The notes under the pieces are model-generated. The model ran no database searches. It was not told the DNA's origin and saw only the letters and a program-made list of their open reading frames with translations. Position numbers and translations under genes: made by a program. Of a DNA stretch of 25,631 nt, positions 14,645 to 21,711 are shown piece by piece; the first letter of the stretch is position 1, and every line of letters starts with the position of its first letter. The DNA comes from Myxococcota bacterium (lineage in GTDB: Bacteria; Myxococcota_A; UBA9160; PR03). The stretch lies in the NCBI GenBank assembly GCA_030066475.1, contig JASJBO010000067.1, forward strand, positions 1-25,631. The letters run 5' to 3'.

Positions 14645-14657
14645 ATTTGATACAAAT
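14645..14657. promoter_or_regulatory. Candidate TetR operator: ATTTG-ATA-CAAAT
   Basis: A perfect inverted repeat of five bases with a three-base centre lies in the only AT-rich patch before the tetR start at 14696 (local sequence TTTGCATTTGATACAAATCC). TACAAA (14651-14656) could serve as a -10 box overlapped by the repeat, though no good -35 box is seen. Position suits autoregulation of the tetR-luciferase pair. Confidence 0.5.
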
Positions 14658-14695
14658 CCCTGGCAGGCTCTGGCGACCCGATCCGGGAGCCCGCC

Positions 14696-15352
14696 GTGCC
14701 GAGAGCCGCCGCGTCCCGCCCCGACCGCCGCCGCGAGATCGCCCGCGCGCTCTACGCCTGCATGCGGCAGCAGGGCTACGCGCGCACCACGCTCAAGGAC
14801 ATCGCCGCGCGCGCCGGGATGTCGCCGAGCCACGTCGGCTACTACTTCGAGAACCAGGCCGCGATCCTCGAGTACTACGGCGAGCGGGTCTGCGAGCAGA
14901 ACCTCGGCGCGCTGCCGGACCTCGACGCCGGCGACTTCGAGGCCCTGCTGGAGCGGATCGCGGCATTCTGCTTCGAGGCGGGCCAGACCAGCCCGGGCCT
15001 GTTGCGCGTCATCCAGGAGCTCACCGGGCTCGCCGTCCACGATCCGCGCCTGCGCGCGATCAAGTCGCGCCATACCGTCGCCTGGCGCGGGTACCTCGAG
15101 GAGCTCTTCCGCCGGGCGCCGCGTCTCCGGCTCCCGGCCCGCGAGGCGGCCCTCCAGGCCCACGCGCTGCTGGTGGGCCTCAACACCAACGCCGTCTTCG
15201 ACGACGCGCTCGACCGCGCCCGCGCACATGCGCTGTTCCACCGCGAGCTGCGCGCCCTCGCGGGGCTCGCGCCGCGCCGCCCGACGCACGGCGTCCCGCG
15301 GCGGTCGCCCACACGCCGCCGCGGCGGCGCACGCAGAAAGGACGGACGATGA
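14696..15352 (+). CDS. TetR-family transcriptional regulator upstream of the luciferase-like enzyme
   Basis: This 218-residue regulator has an N-terminal TetR DNA-binding domain of about 60 residues (RREIARALYACMRQQGYART, then TTLKDIAARAGMSPSHVGYY). An all-helical ligand domain and an Arg/Pro-rich C-terminal tail follow. The start is GTG with GGGAG seven bases upstream. The TGA overlaps the ATG of the luciferase-like monooxygenase gene (ATGA, 15349-15352), and AAAGGA inside the tetR end is the ribosome site for that enzyme. The Arg-rich tail may partly reflect this overlapping constraint. An inverted repeat lies about 40 bases upstream of the start. Function as local repressor of the oxygenase is inferred from position. 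Confidence 0.9.
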   Translation: MPRAAASRPDRRREIARALYACMRQQGYARTTLKDIAARAGMSPSHVGYYFENQAAILEYYGERVCEQNLGALPDLDAGDFEALLERIAAFCFEAGQTSPGLLRVIQELTGLAVHDPRLRAIKSRHTVAWRGYLEELFRRAPRLRLPAREAALQAHALLVGLNTNAVFDDALDRARAHALFHRELRALAGLAPRRPTHGVPRRSPTRRRGGARRKDGR

Positions 15353-16545
15353 AGTTCGGCATCTTCTACGAGCACCAGCTCCCGCGGCCCTGGCACGAGC
15401 GCAGCGAGTACGAGCTGCTGCAGAACTCGCTGGCCGAGGTCGAGCTGGCCGACCGGCTCGGCTACGACTACGCCTGGGAGGTCGAGCACCACTTCCTCGA
15501 GGAGTACTCGCACTCCTCGGCGCCGGAGGTGTTCCTGGCCGCGGCCAGCCAGCGCACCGAGCGCATCCGTCTCGCCCACGGGATCATCCAGCTCACCACG
15601 AACCACCCCGCGCGGGTCGCGGAGCGGGTGAGCACGCTCGACCTGCTGAGCCACGGCCGCGTCGAGCTCGGCATCGGGGAAGGCTCGAGCATCACCGAGC
15701 TGCACCCCTTCGGGCGCCGCTTCCGCGACAAGCGCGCCGTCTGGGAGGAGGCGGTGCGCGCCTTCCTCCCGATGTTCCGCGACGAGCCCTGGGAGTTCCA
15801 CGGCGAGTACTTCGACTTCCCGCTGCGCAACGTGGTGCCCAAGCCGATGCAGAAGCCCCACCCGCCGCTGTGGGTGGCCTGCTCGCAGCTCGACACCATC
15901 GAGATGGCCGGCGAGCGCGGCATGGGAGCGCTCGGCTTCCAGTTCGTCTCGGCCGACATGGCGCAGGCCTGGGTCCACGCCTACTACAACGCCTTCGTGA
16001 AGCGGCAGCAGAAGCTCTGCGACTACGCCACCAACCCGAACATCGCGCTGGTGAGCGGCTTCATGTGCGCCGAGACCGACGAGGAGGCGCTGCGCAAGGC
16101 CGACGGCTGGACCTTCTTCCAGTTCGCGCTGCGCTTCTACGCGACGCGCGGCGCACCCGTGAGGCCGGGCGAGGTGGACCTGTGGCAGGAGTACCAGGGC
16201 TGGAAGGAGACGCCGCAGGCCCAGAAGGCGCGCGCCGGCGGCCTGGTCGGCTCGCCGGAGACGCTGCGCCGCAAGCTGCGCCGGTTCGAGGCCTCGCAGA
16301 TCGACCAGGTGATCCTGCTCAACCAGGCCGGCAAGAACACGCACGAGGACATCTGTGAGAGCCTCGAGCTGTTCGCGCGCGAGGTGATGCCCGAGTTCCA
16401 CGAGCGCGAGCCGGAGCACCAGGCCTGGAAGCGCGCGGTGCTGGCCGGCGAGCTCGAGCTCGAGGAGATCGACACCGCGTCGCACGGCTTCACGCGCCCC
16501 AAGCTCCGCTCCGGCGCGGAGGCGGGGGCCGCGGCGACCCGCTGA
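15349..16545 (+). CDS. Luciferase-like (LLM class) flavin-dependent monooxygenase
   Basis: This 398-residue enzyme has the bacterial luciferase TIM-barrel fold and uses reduced flavin and oxygen. Features are the N-terminal strand MKFGIFYEHQLPRPW, the barrel core GYDYAWEVEHHFLEEYSHSS (38-57), LAAASQRTERIRLAHGI, and AERVSTLDLLSHGRVELGIG (90-109), the most conserved segment of the family. The C-terminal region includes GLVGSPETLRRKLRRF. It is slightly longer than typical members. It is translationally coupled to the tetR gene upstream by ATGA overlap and has AAAGGA eight bases before the ATG. Such enzymes oxidise alkanes, ketones, sulfonates or terpenoids, often with a separate flavin reductase, which is not encoded here. 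Substrate is unknown. Confidence 0.92.
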   Translation: MKFGIFYEHQLPRPWHERSEYELLQNSLAEVELADRLGYDYAWEVEHHFLEEYSHSSAPEVFLAAASQRTERIRLAHGIIQLTTNHPARVAERVSTLDLLSHGRVELGIGEGSSITELHPFGRRFRDKRAVWEEAVRAFLPMFRDEPWEFHGEYFDFPLRNVVPKPMQKPHPPLWVACSQLDTIEMAGERGMGALGFQFVSADMAQAWVHAYYNAFVKRQQKLCDYATNPNIALVSGFMCAETDEEALRKADGWTFFQFALRFYATRGAPVRPGEVDLWQEYQGWKETPQAQKARAGGLVGSPETLRRKLRRFEASQIDQVILLNQAGKNTHEDICESLELFAREVMPEFHEREPEHQAWKRAVLAGELELEEIDTASHGFTRPKLRSGAEAGAAATR

Positions 16546-16616
16546 GACCCGCCGCTCGGCCGGGCGAGTCCTCGAGCACCCGGGCCAGCGTCTGCTCGCC
16601 GATCCGGTGCATGCGC

Positions 16617-16639
16617 GGGTGCGCGCCCGGCGCGCGCCC
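16617..16639. terminator. Strong GC hairpin downstream of the luciferase-like gene
   Basis: GGGTGCGCG and CGCGCGCCC form a nine-pair stem (one G-U) around CCCGG, about 70 bases after the stop at 16545. It lacks a T-run. It may stabilise or end the tetR-luciferase message. Confidence 0.35.
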
Positions 16640-16646
16640 AGCGCAG

Positions 16647-16662
16647 GCGAGCGCGCGCTCGC
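16647..16662. repeat. Perfect 16-base palindrome GCGAGCGCGCGCTCGC
   Basis: The sequence is self-complementary over 16 bases with no spacer. It follows the hairpin at 16617-16639 by seven bases. It could be a protein-binding site or part of a transcription end structure; alternating GC makes chance self-complementarity easier. Confidence 0.6.
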
Positions 16663-16860
16663 GGTGTAGCCGACCGAACGCGACAAAGCGGGGTCGTCGC
16701 GGCTGGCGACCGGGCTGGCGCGCTGCAACGTGAGCGCAGCCGATGCGCAGGAACGACGCAGAGCTCCGCCGCGCCCGTCCGACTCTGGTGATTGACCCCC
16801 CACTTGTGGCAGTCTAGGCCGTCTCGTGACTTCCGCGACCTTCCCACCCTCGAGTCCAGC

Positions 16861-17157
16861 ATGGATCACCGCCTTCCGCTGCCACTTCCGTCACGCGAGA
16901 TCGCTCGAGGCTGTCGCGCCGTGCCGATCGGTCTCCTGGCCGCCGTCGCCGCCCCGGAGCTCGCCTCGGCCGCCCTCTCGTCGGCAGACGACCGGATCGT
17001 GCTGGCCTACCTCGATCCCGGGACCGGAAGCTTCATCATTCAGACGCTGGTCGCCCTCGTCGCCGGAGTCGCGGTGACTCTCCGGCTCTACTGGGCCAGG
17101 ATCAAGGCCTTCTTCCGGCGCGCCCCGCCCGAGGTCGAAGCCGACGATGAAGAATGA
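16861..17157 (+). CDS. Small conserved membrane protein with YLDPGTGSF motif
   Basis: This 98-residue protein has a first hydrophobic stretch (about 23-41, VPIGLLAAVAAPELASAAL) that may be a signal or membrane segment. The motif LAYLDPGTGSFIIQ (residues 50-63) leads into a second membrane helix (FIIQTLVALVAGVAVTLRLYW). A basic cytoplasmic anchor (ARIKAFFRR) and an acidic tail EVEADDEE follow. I recognise DPGTGS-plus-one-helix proteins as a widespread small family of unknown function, often beside methyltransferase and sulfatase-like genes. The ATG at 16861 is preferred over the upstream GTG at 16792, which would add 23 residues of non-family sequence. Its last 11 bases overlap the methyltransferase gene, implying coupled translation and probably a shared complex at the inner membrane. 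Molecular function is unknown. Confidence 0.8.
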   Translation: MDHRLPLPLPSREIARGCRAVPIGLLAAVAAPELASAALSSADDRIVLAYLDPGTGSFIIQTLVALVAGVAVTLRLYWARIKAFFRRAPPEVEADDEE

Positions 17158-18562
17158 GGGGCAGCTGGGCTCGTCCTTTCGAGACCCCAGCGGCTTCGTC
17201 TACCGACGCGACGGCGCGGTCCTCCGCCAGGTCAATCGCTGCTATGCCGAGGACTACGAGAGGCTCTTCGCGTCGGGCCTCTACGAGAAGCTCACCTCGA
17301 ACCGGCTGCTCCTGCCCCACGAAGAAATCGATCCGGCGACGGCGGTGGGGCCGGAGCACTATCGGACGCTGAGGCCCGAGCAGCTCGACTTCGTCTCGCA
17401 TCCCTACGAGTGGTGCTTCAGCCAGCTGAAGGAAGCGGCGCTCTTGACGCTCCGGATCCAACGTCTCGCTCTCGGATGCGGGATGGGGCTCAAGGACGCC
17501 AGTGCCTACAACGTGCAGTTCCACCAGGGGCGGCCCGTCTTCGTCGATACGCTCTCGTTCGAGCGCTATCGCGAAGGCACACCCTGGGTGGCGTACCGCC
17601 AGTTCTGCCAGCAGTTCCTCGCGCCGCTCGCGCTCATGAGTCGCGTCGACATCCGCCTGCAGGGCCTGCTCCGCCTCCACATCGACGGGGTTCCGCTCGA
17701 TCTCGCTGCCTCCCTCCTGGGACGCACCTGGTTCGACCTCGGCCTCACCACTCACATCAAGATGCACGCTCGCTTCCAGCAGCGCTTCGAGTCCGCGGGA
17801 TCCGGAGCGGAGGGCGCGGCGCGCTTCGAGCGCGCGCGGGGCGCGCTTCCGAAGCAGGGGCTCTCGAACCTGGTCCGCGATCTCGAGAGCGTGGTGGGGA
17901 AGCTCGACTGGGAGCCGCGCGGAACGGAATGGGCCGACTACGATTCGCGCGACAGCTATGCGGCCGGCGCACTCGATCACAAGACCGCCACGGTCGGGGA
18001 GCTGGTGGCCGAGGTCTCGCCAGAACGGGTCTGGGACCTGGGCGCGAACACGGGCGCCTACTCACGGCTTGCCAGCGAGACCGCCTCTCACGTCGTCGCC
18101 TTCGACGCGGATCCCGCCTGCGTCGAGCGGAACTACCGACACCTTCGCGAGGCCGGCAACGACCGCGTCCTGCCGCTGTTGCTCGATCTGGTGAATCCCT
18201 CGCCGGCGATCGGCTTCGCCAATCGCGAGCGCGAATCGTTGTCGGATCGCGCCGGGCCCGACCTGATCCTCGCCCTCGCGCTGATCCACCACATCGCGAT
18301 CTCGAACAACGTTCCCCTCGGCCGGATCGCGGCCTTCCTCGCGGAGCTCGCACCGGCGCTCGTGATCGAATGGGTCCCGAAGGGCGACGCCAGGGTGAAG
18401 ACGCTGCTGGCGACTCGCGAGGACGTGTTCCCGGACTACACGCGCGAGGGTTTCGAAGCCGCATTCGGGGCGTGGTGGGAGACGGAGAAGGCGATCGACC
18501 TGGCCGGCTCGGAGCGGACCCTCTACCTGCTGCGTCGTCGCTCTGGCAAGGCAGTCACCTGA
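17147..18562 (+). CDS. Two-part SAM-dependent methyltransferase (NoeA-like) with kinase-like N-terminal region
   Basis: This is a 471-residue cytoplasmic protein. The C-terminal half is a class I methyltransferase: SAM motif VWDLGANTGAYS (295-306), acidic strand VVAFDADP (316-323), D347 (LLLDLVNPSP) and ALALIHHI (376-383). The N-terminal half (1-250) resembles uncharacterised NoeA-type proteins. It includes LKDASAYNVQFHQGRPVFVDT (115-135), in which D117, N122 and D134 match the spacing of D-x4-N and the later Asp in aminoglycoside-phosphotransferase-like kinases. A kinase-like or dead kinase fold is therefore possible, though the His-Gly of the usual motif is Leu-Lys here. The ATG lies 11 bases inside the DPGTGS gene. 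The sulfatase-like gene converges 42 bases downstream. A role in modifying an envelope glycan or lipid is inferred from neighbours. Confidence 0.82.
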   Translation: MKNEGQLGSSFRDPSGFVYRRDGAVLRQVNRCYAEDYERLFASGLYEKLTSNRLLLPHEEIDPATAVGPEHYRTLRPEQLDFVSHPYEWCFSQLKEAALLTLRIQRLALGCGMGLKDASAYNVQFHQGRPVFVDTLSFERYREGTPWVAYRQFCQQFLAPLALMSRVDIRLQGLLRLHIDGVPLDLAASLLGRTWFDLGLTTHIKMHARFQQRFESAGSGAEGAARFERARGALPKQGLSNLVRDLESVVGKLDWEPRGTEWADYDSRDSYAAGALDHKTATVGELVAEVSPERVWDLGANTGAYSRLASETASHVVAFDADPACVERNYRHLREAGNDRVLPLLLDLVNPSPAIGFANRERESLSDRAGPDLILALALIHHIAISNNVPLGRIAAFLAELAPALVIEWVPKGDARVKTLLATREDVFPDYTREGFEAAFGAWWETEKAIDLAGSERTLYLLRRRSGKAVT

Positions 18563-18565
18563 GCC

Positions 18566-18582
18566 GAGCGCGTGGCGCGCTC
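18566..18582. terminator. Hairpin between convergent methyltransferase and sulfatase-like genes
   Basis: GAGCGCG and CGCGCTC pair around TGG, four bases after the methyltransferase stop and 22 bases from the convergent sulfatase-like stop. There is no T-run on either strand, so a two-way terminator is only suggested by position. Confidence 0.35.
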
Positions 18583-18604
18583 CCGCCCGCTTCCCCGATC
18601 CGGC

Positions 18605-20263
18605 TCAGCGAACGTCCGGCTCGGCGCGCCCGTGAGCGAAGTCGGGCATCCGCTGCGACACCATCGGGCGCTGGCGAGCGGTCCAGTGAGGATCGGCGGC
18701 CAGGAAGACGCGCGGCCCCTTCGTCTCGCCCGGCGGCGGGAGCTCCTCTTCCCCCATCACCGCGGCGAGGAGCAGATCGATCGGGACGACGCGGCGGTCG
18801 TAGCGCGGCGCGCGGTCCGGCTGCTTCACCGCGAACAAGGTGGAGAACCCGTCCAGGTAGTCCGCCCCGGTGAGCACCTCCCGATTGGCGACGTGGGGCG
18901 GACCGCGGTCGATCCGCGAGCCGTGGTCGCCCTGGACCACGATCGTCGCCTCGTCGAAGTCCGGCATGCCCGAGAAGAGCGCATCGAGGCGCGCGCTCAC
19001 GCACTCCACCTGATCGAGGTAGAGCGGATAGCGGCGCGCCCGCGATGCGTCCGTGTTCCGTCGCGGACTCGCCCCGGCGTCGGAAGCCGCGAGCCACTCG
19101 CGGGGAGACGGCCGCAGCGCGCAGGCGCGATCCCACACGTAGGGGTAGTGTGGCAACAGCAGGTGGACGAAGTACGCCGAGCCCCGGCGCGACGTGCGCA
19201 GCTCCACCGCCACCTCCTCGAGCATCGAGGCTGCGGAGAGCGCGCTCACCCGAGTGGGGTGGTCGTCCCAGGCCGGCAGGGCGGCGGCGGGCCCTCCCGC
19301 GGCCTGCAGCCGCCGGTATCCGCTCGCGAGCGCCTGCGTGAGGAACGAGACGCGCAGGTAGACGCCACGAATGACACGCGCCTTCTGCGCGACCGACAGC
19401 GCTGCGTCCTGCACGGCAGTGATCGTCTCGTCGGGAAAGGTGCGGCAGCTCGCGAGCGCCACCTCGCGCGCCGGCCGACAGAAGTCGACGTACGGCGACT
19501 GTCTCACGTGGATCCGGTAGCCGCGCCGCGTGAGCGCCTCGAAATAGGCGTTGCTGGCGACCGCGGCACCCTGGCGGAAGACGCCGGCGAAGTAGCGCGA
19601 GGGCATCGGGCTGGCGCTGAAGTTCACCAGGTTCGAGAGCGAGGTGTGGGTGTCGTAGTAGCGGCTGATGGCGCGGCCGAAGAGCTGGAAGCCGCGCCCC
19701 AGGTAGAAGCCGCGGAGGCTCGCCGCGGCTTCCCCGTCGGGATCGAACTCCGCGGGAATCCCCTCGACCCCGATCTGCTCGTCGAGGATCAGATGGAGCA
19801 GCAGCGGCGGACCGTCCGCTGCGGCCTCGGTCGGGGCGCCCCAGTCCGCATCGTCCGAGCCCGCGGGAAGCAGCACGGCGCCCGCGATCAGAGTCGCGCA
19901 CGCCGCGCATACGATCGACGCCACGTGCTCGCGCAGGAGGCCGACGAGCAGCAGGGAGCCGGCCGCGACCACGCCCAGCCCCAGCCAGCCGTCGATCCAG
20001 TCGAAGCGGAAGTCGACGAAGAGCACGACGAGGGCTCCGCCGAGCAACACCCGGAGGGCGGCGCCCACGCGAGCCAGCACGGCGCCACAGGCGAGGCCGA
20101 CGACCGCCAGCACGACGAGGCAGAGCAGCAGCTCCGGCTGCGTCGGCGCGTAGCCGTGGTGGATCGAGAACAGCAGGAAGGGCGTGACCAGGAGCAGCGC
20201 GGCCGCCACGGGCCAGGCCAGGCTCCCGGGGAACCGGGACGGGCGCGAGCTGGCGGTCGGCAA
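18605..20263 (-). CDS. Membrane-anchored sulfatase/alkaline-phosphatase superfamily protein
   Basis: This 552-residue inner-membrane protein has five predicted N-terminal helices (about 16-34, 45-66, 68-85, 92-110, 114-132) and a large extracytoplasmic catalytic domain. That layout resembles LtaS- and EptA-type transferases. Sulfatase-superfamily landmarks are the first metal Asp in LLLHLILDEQ (D161), a nucleophile region YYDTHTSLSNLVN with candidate Thr205/Thr207, H372 in HLLLPHYPYVW, and the metal pair D446-H447 in IVVQGDHGSRI. The start is TTG with GAGG about eight bases upstream; an internal GTG would cut into the first helix. A 59-codon ORF ends eight bases upstream on the same strand. 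Likely activity is hydrolysis or transfer of a sulfate, phosphate or phosphoalcohol group on an envelope glycan or lipid. This is inference from fold and topology. Confidence 0.82.
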   Translation of the reverse strand: MPTASSRPSRFPGSLAWPVAAALLLVTPFLLFSIHHGYAPTQPELLLCLVVLAVVGLACGAVLARVGAALRVLLGGALVVLFVDFRFDWIDGWLGLGVVAAGSLLLVGLLREHVASIVCAACATLIAGAVLLPAGSDDADWGAPTEAAADGPPLLLHLILDEQIGVEGIPAEFDPDGEAAASLRGFYLGRGFQLFGRAISRYYDTHTSLSNLVNFSASPMPSRYFAGVFRQGAAVASNAYFEALTRRGYRIHVRQSPYVDFCRPAREVALASCRTFPDETITAVQDAALSVAQKARVIRGVYLRVSFLTQALASGYRRLQAAGGPAAALPAWDDHPTRVSALSAASMLEEVAVELRTSRRGSAYFVHLLLPHYPYVWDRACALRPSPREWLAASDAGASPRRNTDASRARRYPLYLDQVECVSARLDALFSGMPDFDEATIVVQGDHGSRIDRGPPHVANREVLTGADYLDGFSTLFAVKQPDRAPRYDRRVVPIDLLLAAVMGEEELPPPGETKGPRVFLAADPHWTARQRPMVSQRMPDFAHGRAEPDVR

Positions 20264-20271
20264 GGCTCGCC

Positions 20272-20451
20272 TCAGGAGCCGCCGCGGCTGGAGCCGGCGC
20301 GCCCCGGCAGGTAGACGCCGTGCATCAGGCGGTCGCGAAGCTGGGCGTCAGCGGGCCCCTCGACGTGGCCGATGTGCGAGCGACAGGCCGTGGGACGCAA
20401 GCCGTTCTCGGCGAAGAACGCCGGCGCCTCTCGGACCCCGAGATCGGACAT
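20272..20451 (-). CDS. Small ORF (59 residues) directly upstream of the sulfatase-like gene
   Basis: An ATG at 20449-20451 opens 59 codons ending at a TGA that forms part of the CTGAGG ribosome site of the sulfatase-like gene, eight bases before its TTG. The product begins MSDLGVREAPAFFAENGL, contains ACRSHIGHVEGPADAQLRDR and ends GVYLPGRAGSSRGGS. It is soluble, with no membrane segment, one Cys and three His. I do not recognise the family. Arrangement and amino-acid mix look like real coding, and translation may couple to the membrane protein. It could also be the 3' remnant of a larger gene. It is divergent from the tetR gene at 20529. Confidence 0.5.
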   Translation of the reverse strand: MSDLGVREAPAFFAENGLRPTACRSHIGHVEGPADAQLRDRLMHGVYLPGRAGSSRGGS

Positions 20452-20489
20452 GCGGTGAGTCTACCAGCCCCCCGCGCGCGGCGGCGGCC

Positions 20490-20518
20490 TTGCTGATTTG
20501 CAACGGTGATTGTACAAC
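20490..20518 (+). promoter_or_regulatory. Promoter and TTGTACAA palindrome before the third tetR gene
   Basis: TTGCTG (20490-20495) and TACAAC (20513-20518) are 17 bases apart. An eight-base perfect palindrome TTGTACAA (20510-20517) overlaps the -10 box, a natural place for a repressor dimer. Transcription would begin only a few bases before GGGAG and the ATG at 20529, so the leader is very short. The same site could affect the divergent 59-codon ORF and sulfatase-like gene. Confidence 0.5.
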
Positions 20519-20528
20519 GCGGGAGACG

Positions 20529-21125
20529 ATGCCGAAGCGGGTCGACCACGACGAGCGCCGGGACGAGGTGGCTGCCGTGGCCGAGCGCCTGATCGCGGAG
20601 CGCGGGCTCGAGGTGGGGGTGCTCGACGTAGCGCGGGCGGGCGGCTGGTCGTCGTCGGTCGTCACCCACTACTTCGCCAGCAAGCGCGAGCTGCTCGAGC
20701 ACACCATGCGCCGCAGCCTCGAGCGGGCCAGCCAGGCCGCCGATGCGCGCGTCGCGGCGGGGCAGTCGCGGCTCCAGGCGATCATCGAGGAGACCCTGCC
20801 GCTCGACGCGAGCCGGCGGCGCCGGGCCCGCCTGTTCCTCGTCTTCTGGGGGCGGGCCGTGCACGACGCGACGCTGCTCGAGCACCAGCGGCGCCGGCAC
20901 GTCCGGTTCCGCTCGACCCTGGCGGCGCTCCTCGAGGCCGAGCTCGGCAGCGACCGCGGCCGCGATCCGGAGCTCGAGGCGCGCCGGCTCTTCGCCCTGC
21001 TCGACGGCGTCGTCGTCCAGGCGGTGTTCGAGCCGCGCCTGTGGCCGGCACGGGTCCAGATCGAGATCGTGAACCGGCACCTGGCCGACCTCGGCCTGGT
21101 GCTCGACGGGGACGTCGCCGCCTGA
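20529..21125 (+). CDS. TetR-family transcriptional regulator (BetI-like) upstream of the Rieske/SDR genes
   Basis: This is a 198-residue TetR regulator. The DNA-binding domain covers about 8-58: VAAVAERLIAERGLEVGVLD, then VARAGGWSSSVVTHYFASKRELL (the YF end of the helix-turn-helix is standard). The C-terminal domain is helical and Arg-rich, with late segments FALLDGVVVQAVFEP and IVNRHLADLGL, a pattern seen in BetI-type members. The ATG is chosen because GGGAG lies just upstream and the promoter at 20490-20518 leaves no room for a longer start. The truncated Rieske gene begins 25 bases after its stop, so the order is tetR, Rieske, SDR. Function as local repressor is inferred. Confidence 0.9.
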   Translation: MPKRVDHDERRDEVAAVAERLIAERGLEVGVLDVARAGGWSSSVVTHYFASKRELLEHTMRRSLERASQAADARVAAGQSRLQAIIEETLPLDASRRRRARLFLVFWGRAVHDATLLEHQRRRHVRFRSTLAALLEAELGSDRGRDPELEARRLFALLDGVVVQAVFEPRLWPARVQIEIVNRHLADLGLVLDGDVAA

Positions 21126-21150
21126 GCGGGCCGCGAGGGAGCCATCGCCC

Positions 21151-21711
21151 ATGAGCAGGAAGCAGCTGATCGAGATGGCGCGGCGCAGCCTCGCCCACGC
21201 GAGGGCGGGCACCGCCGACCAGGCCGACGGGATCTTCCGGGTCCGGGCAGGGAACGACTACGAGCCGGAGCGCTGGCGCCTCGAGATGGACCGGATCTTC
21301 GGGCGGCTCCCGCTCACCCTCGGGTTCTCGGCCGAGCTGCGCGAGCCGGGCTCCTACCGCGCGATGCTGGTCGCGGACACCCCGGTGCTGCTCACGCGCA
21401 CGAAGCAGGGCGCGCTGCGCGGCTTCCTGAACGTCTGCAGCCACCGGGGCGCGATCGTCGTGCCGGAGGGCACCGGGCGCAGCCGGCGCTTCACCTGCCC
21501 CTACCACGCCTGGGCCTACGACAACGAGGGCGCGCCGGTCGGCATCTTCAAGGGTGACGACTTCGGCGCGGTCGACACGTCGTGCCTCGGGCTCACCCCG
21601 CTGCCGGTCGCCGAGCGGGCGGGTCTGATCTTCGGGGCGCTGATCCGGACCGACGACGGCGATCTGCCGAAGCTCTTCGAGACCGGCCCGGACGGAGGGG
21701 ACCGCCCGTGA
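21151..21711 (+). CDS. Rieske ring-hydroxylating oxygenase alpha-type protein lacking the catalytic domain
   Basis: This 186-residue protein matches the N-terminal part of aromatic-ring hydroxylating dioxygenase alpha subunits. The [2Fe-2S] Rieske ligands are complete: C96 and H98 in NVCSHRGAIVV, and C116 and H119 in FTCPYHAWAYDNEG. The family continuation CLGLTPLPVAERAGLIFGAL (145-164) is present. The frame then stops at 186, whereas alpha subunits run to about 400-450 residues with a mononuclear iron domain that is missing here. Its TGA overlaps the GTG of the next SDR gene (GTGA). It is either a deletion product or a stand-alone Rieske electron carrier. The ATG has GAGGGAGCC upstream. Without the iron site it cannot hydroxylate by itself. 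Confidence 0.85.
   Translation: MSRKQLIEMARRSLAHARAGTADQADGIFRVRAGNDYEPERWRLEMDRIFGRLPLTLGFSAELREPGSYRAMLVADTPVLLTRTKQGALRGFLNVCSHRGAIVVPEGTGRSRRFTCPYHAWAYDNEGAPVGIFKGDDFGAVDTSCLGLTPLPVAERAGLIFGALIRTDDGDLPKLFETGPDGGDRP

Larger units (their letters stand above)
16546..16860. other. 315-base stretch without a supported gene
   Basis: The stretch holds two strong inverted repeats (16617-16639 and 16647-16662) and a promoter-like TTGACC at 16792-16797 with a weak TAGGCC 17 bases later, just before the small membrane protein gene. On the minus strand, a frame through 16550-16690 has coding-like residue order (MHRIGEQTLARVLEDSPGR) but runs into the luciferase-like gene without a credible end. It may be a gene remnant or chance. 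Confidence 0.5.

Noticed and set aside
18572..20314. 580-residue plus-strand frame opposite the sulfatase-like gene
   Set aside because: It is antisense to a protein with clear membrane helices and metal-site motifs; composition is Arg/Gly/Ala-rich without domains.
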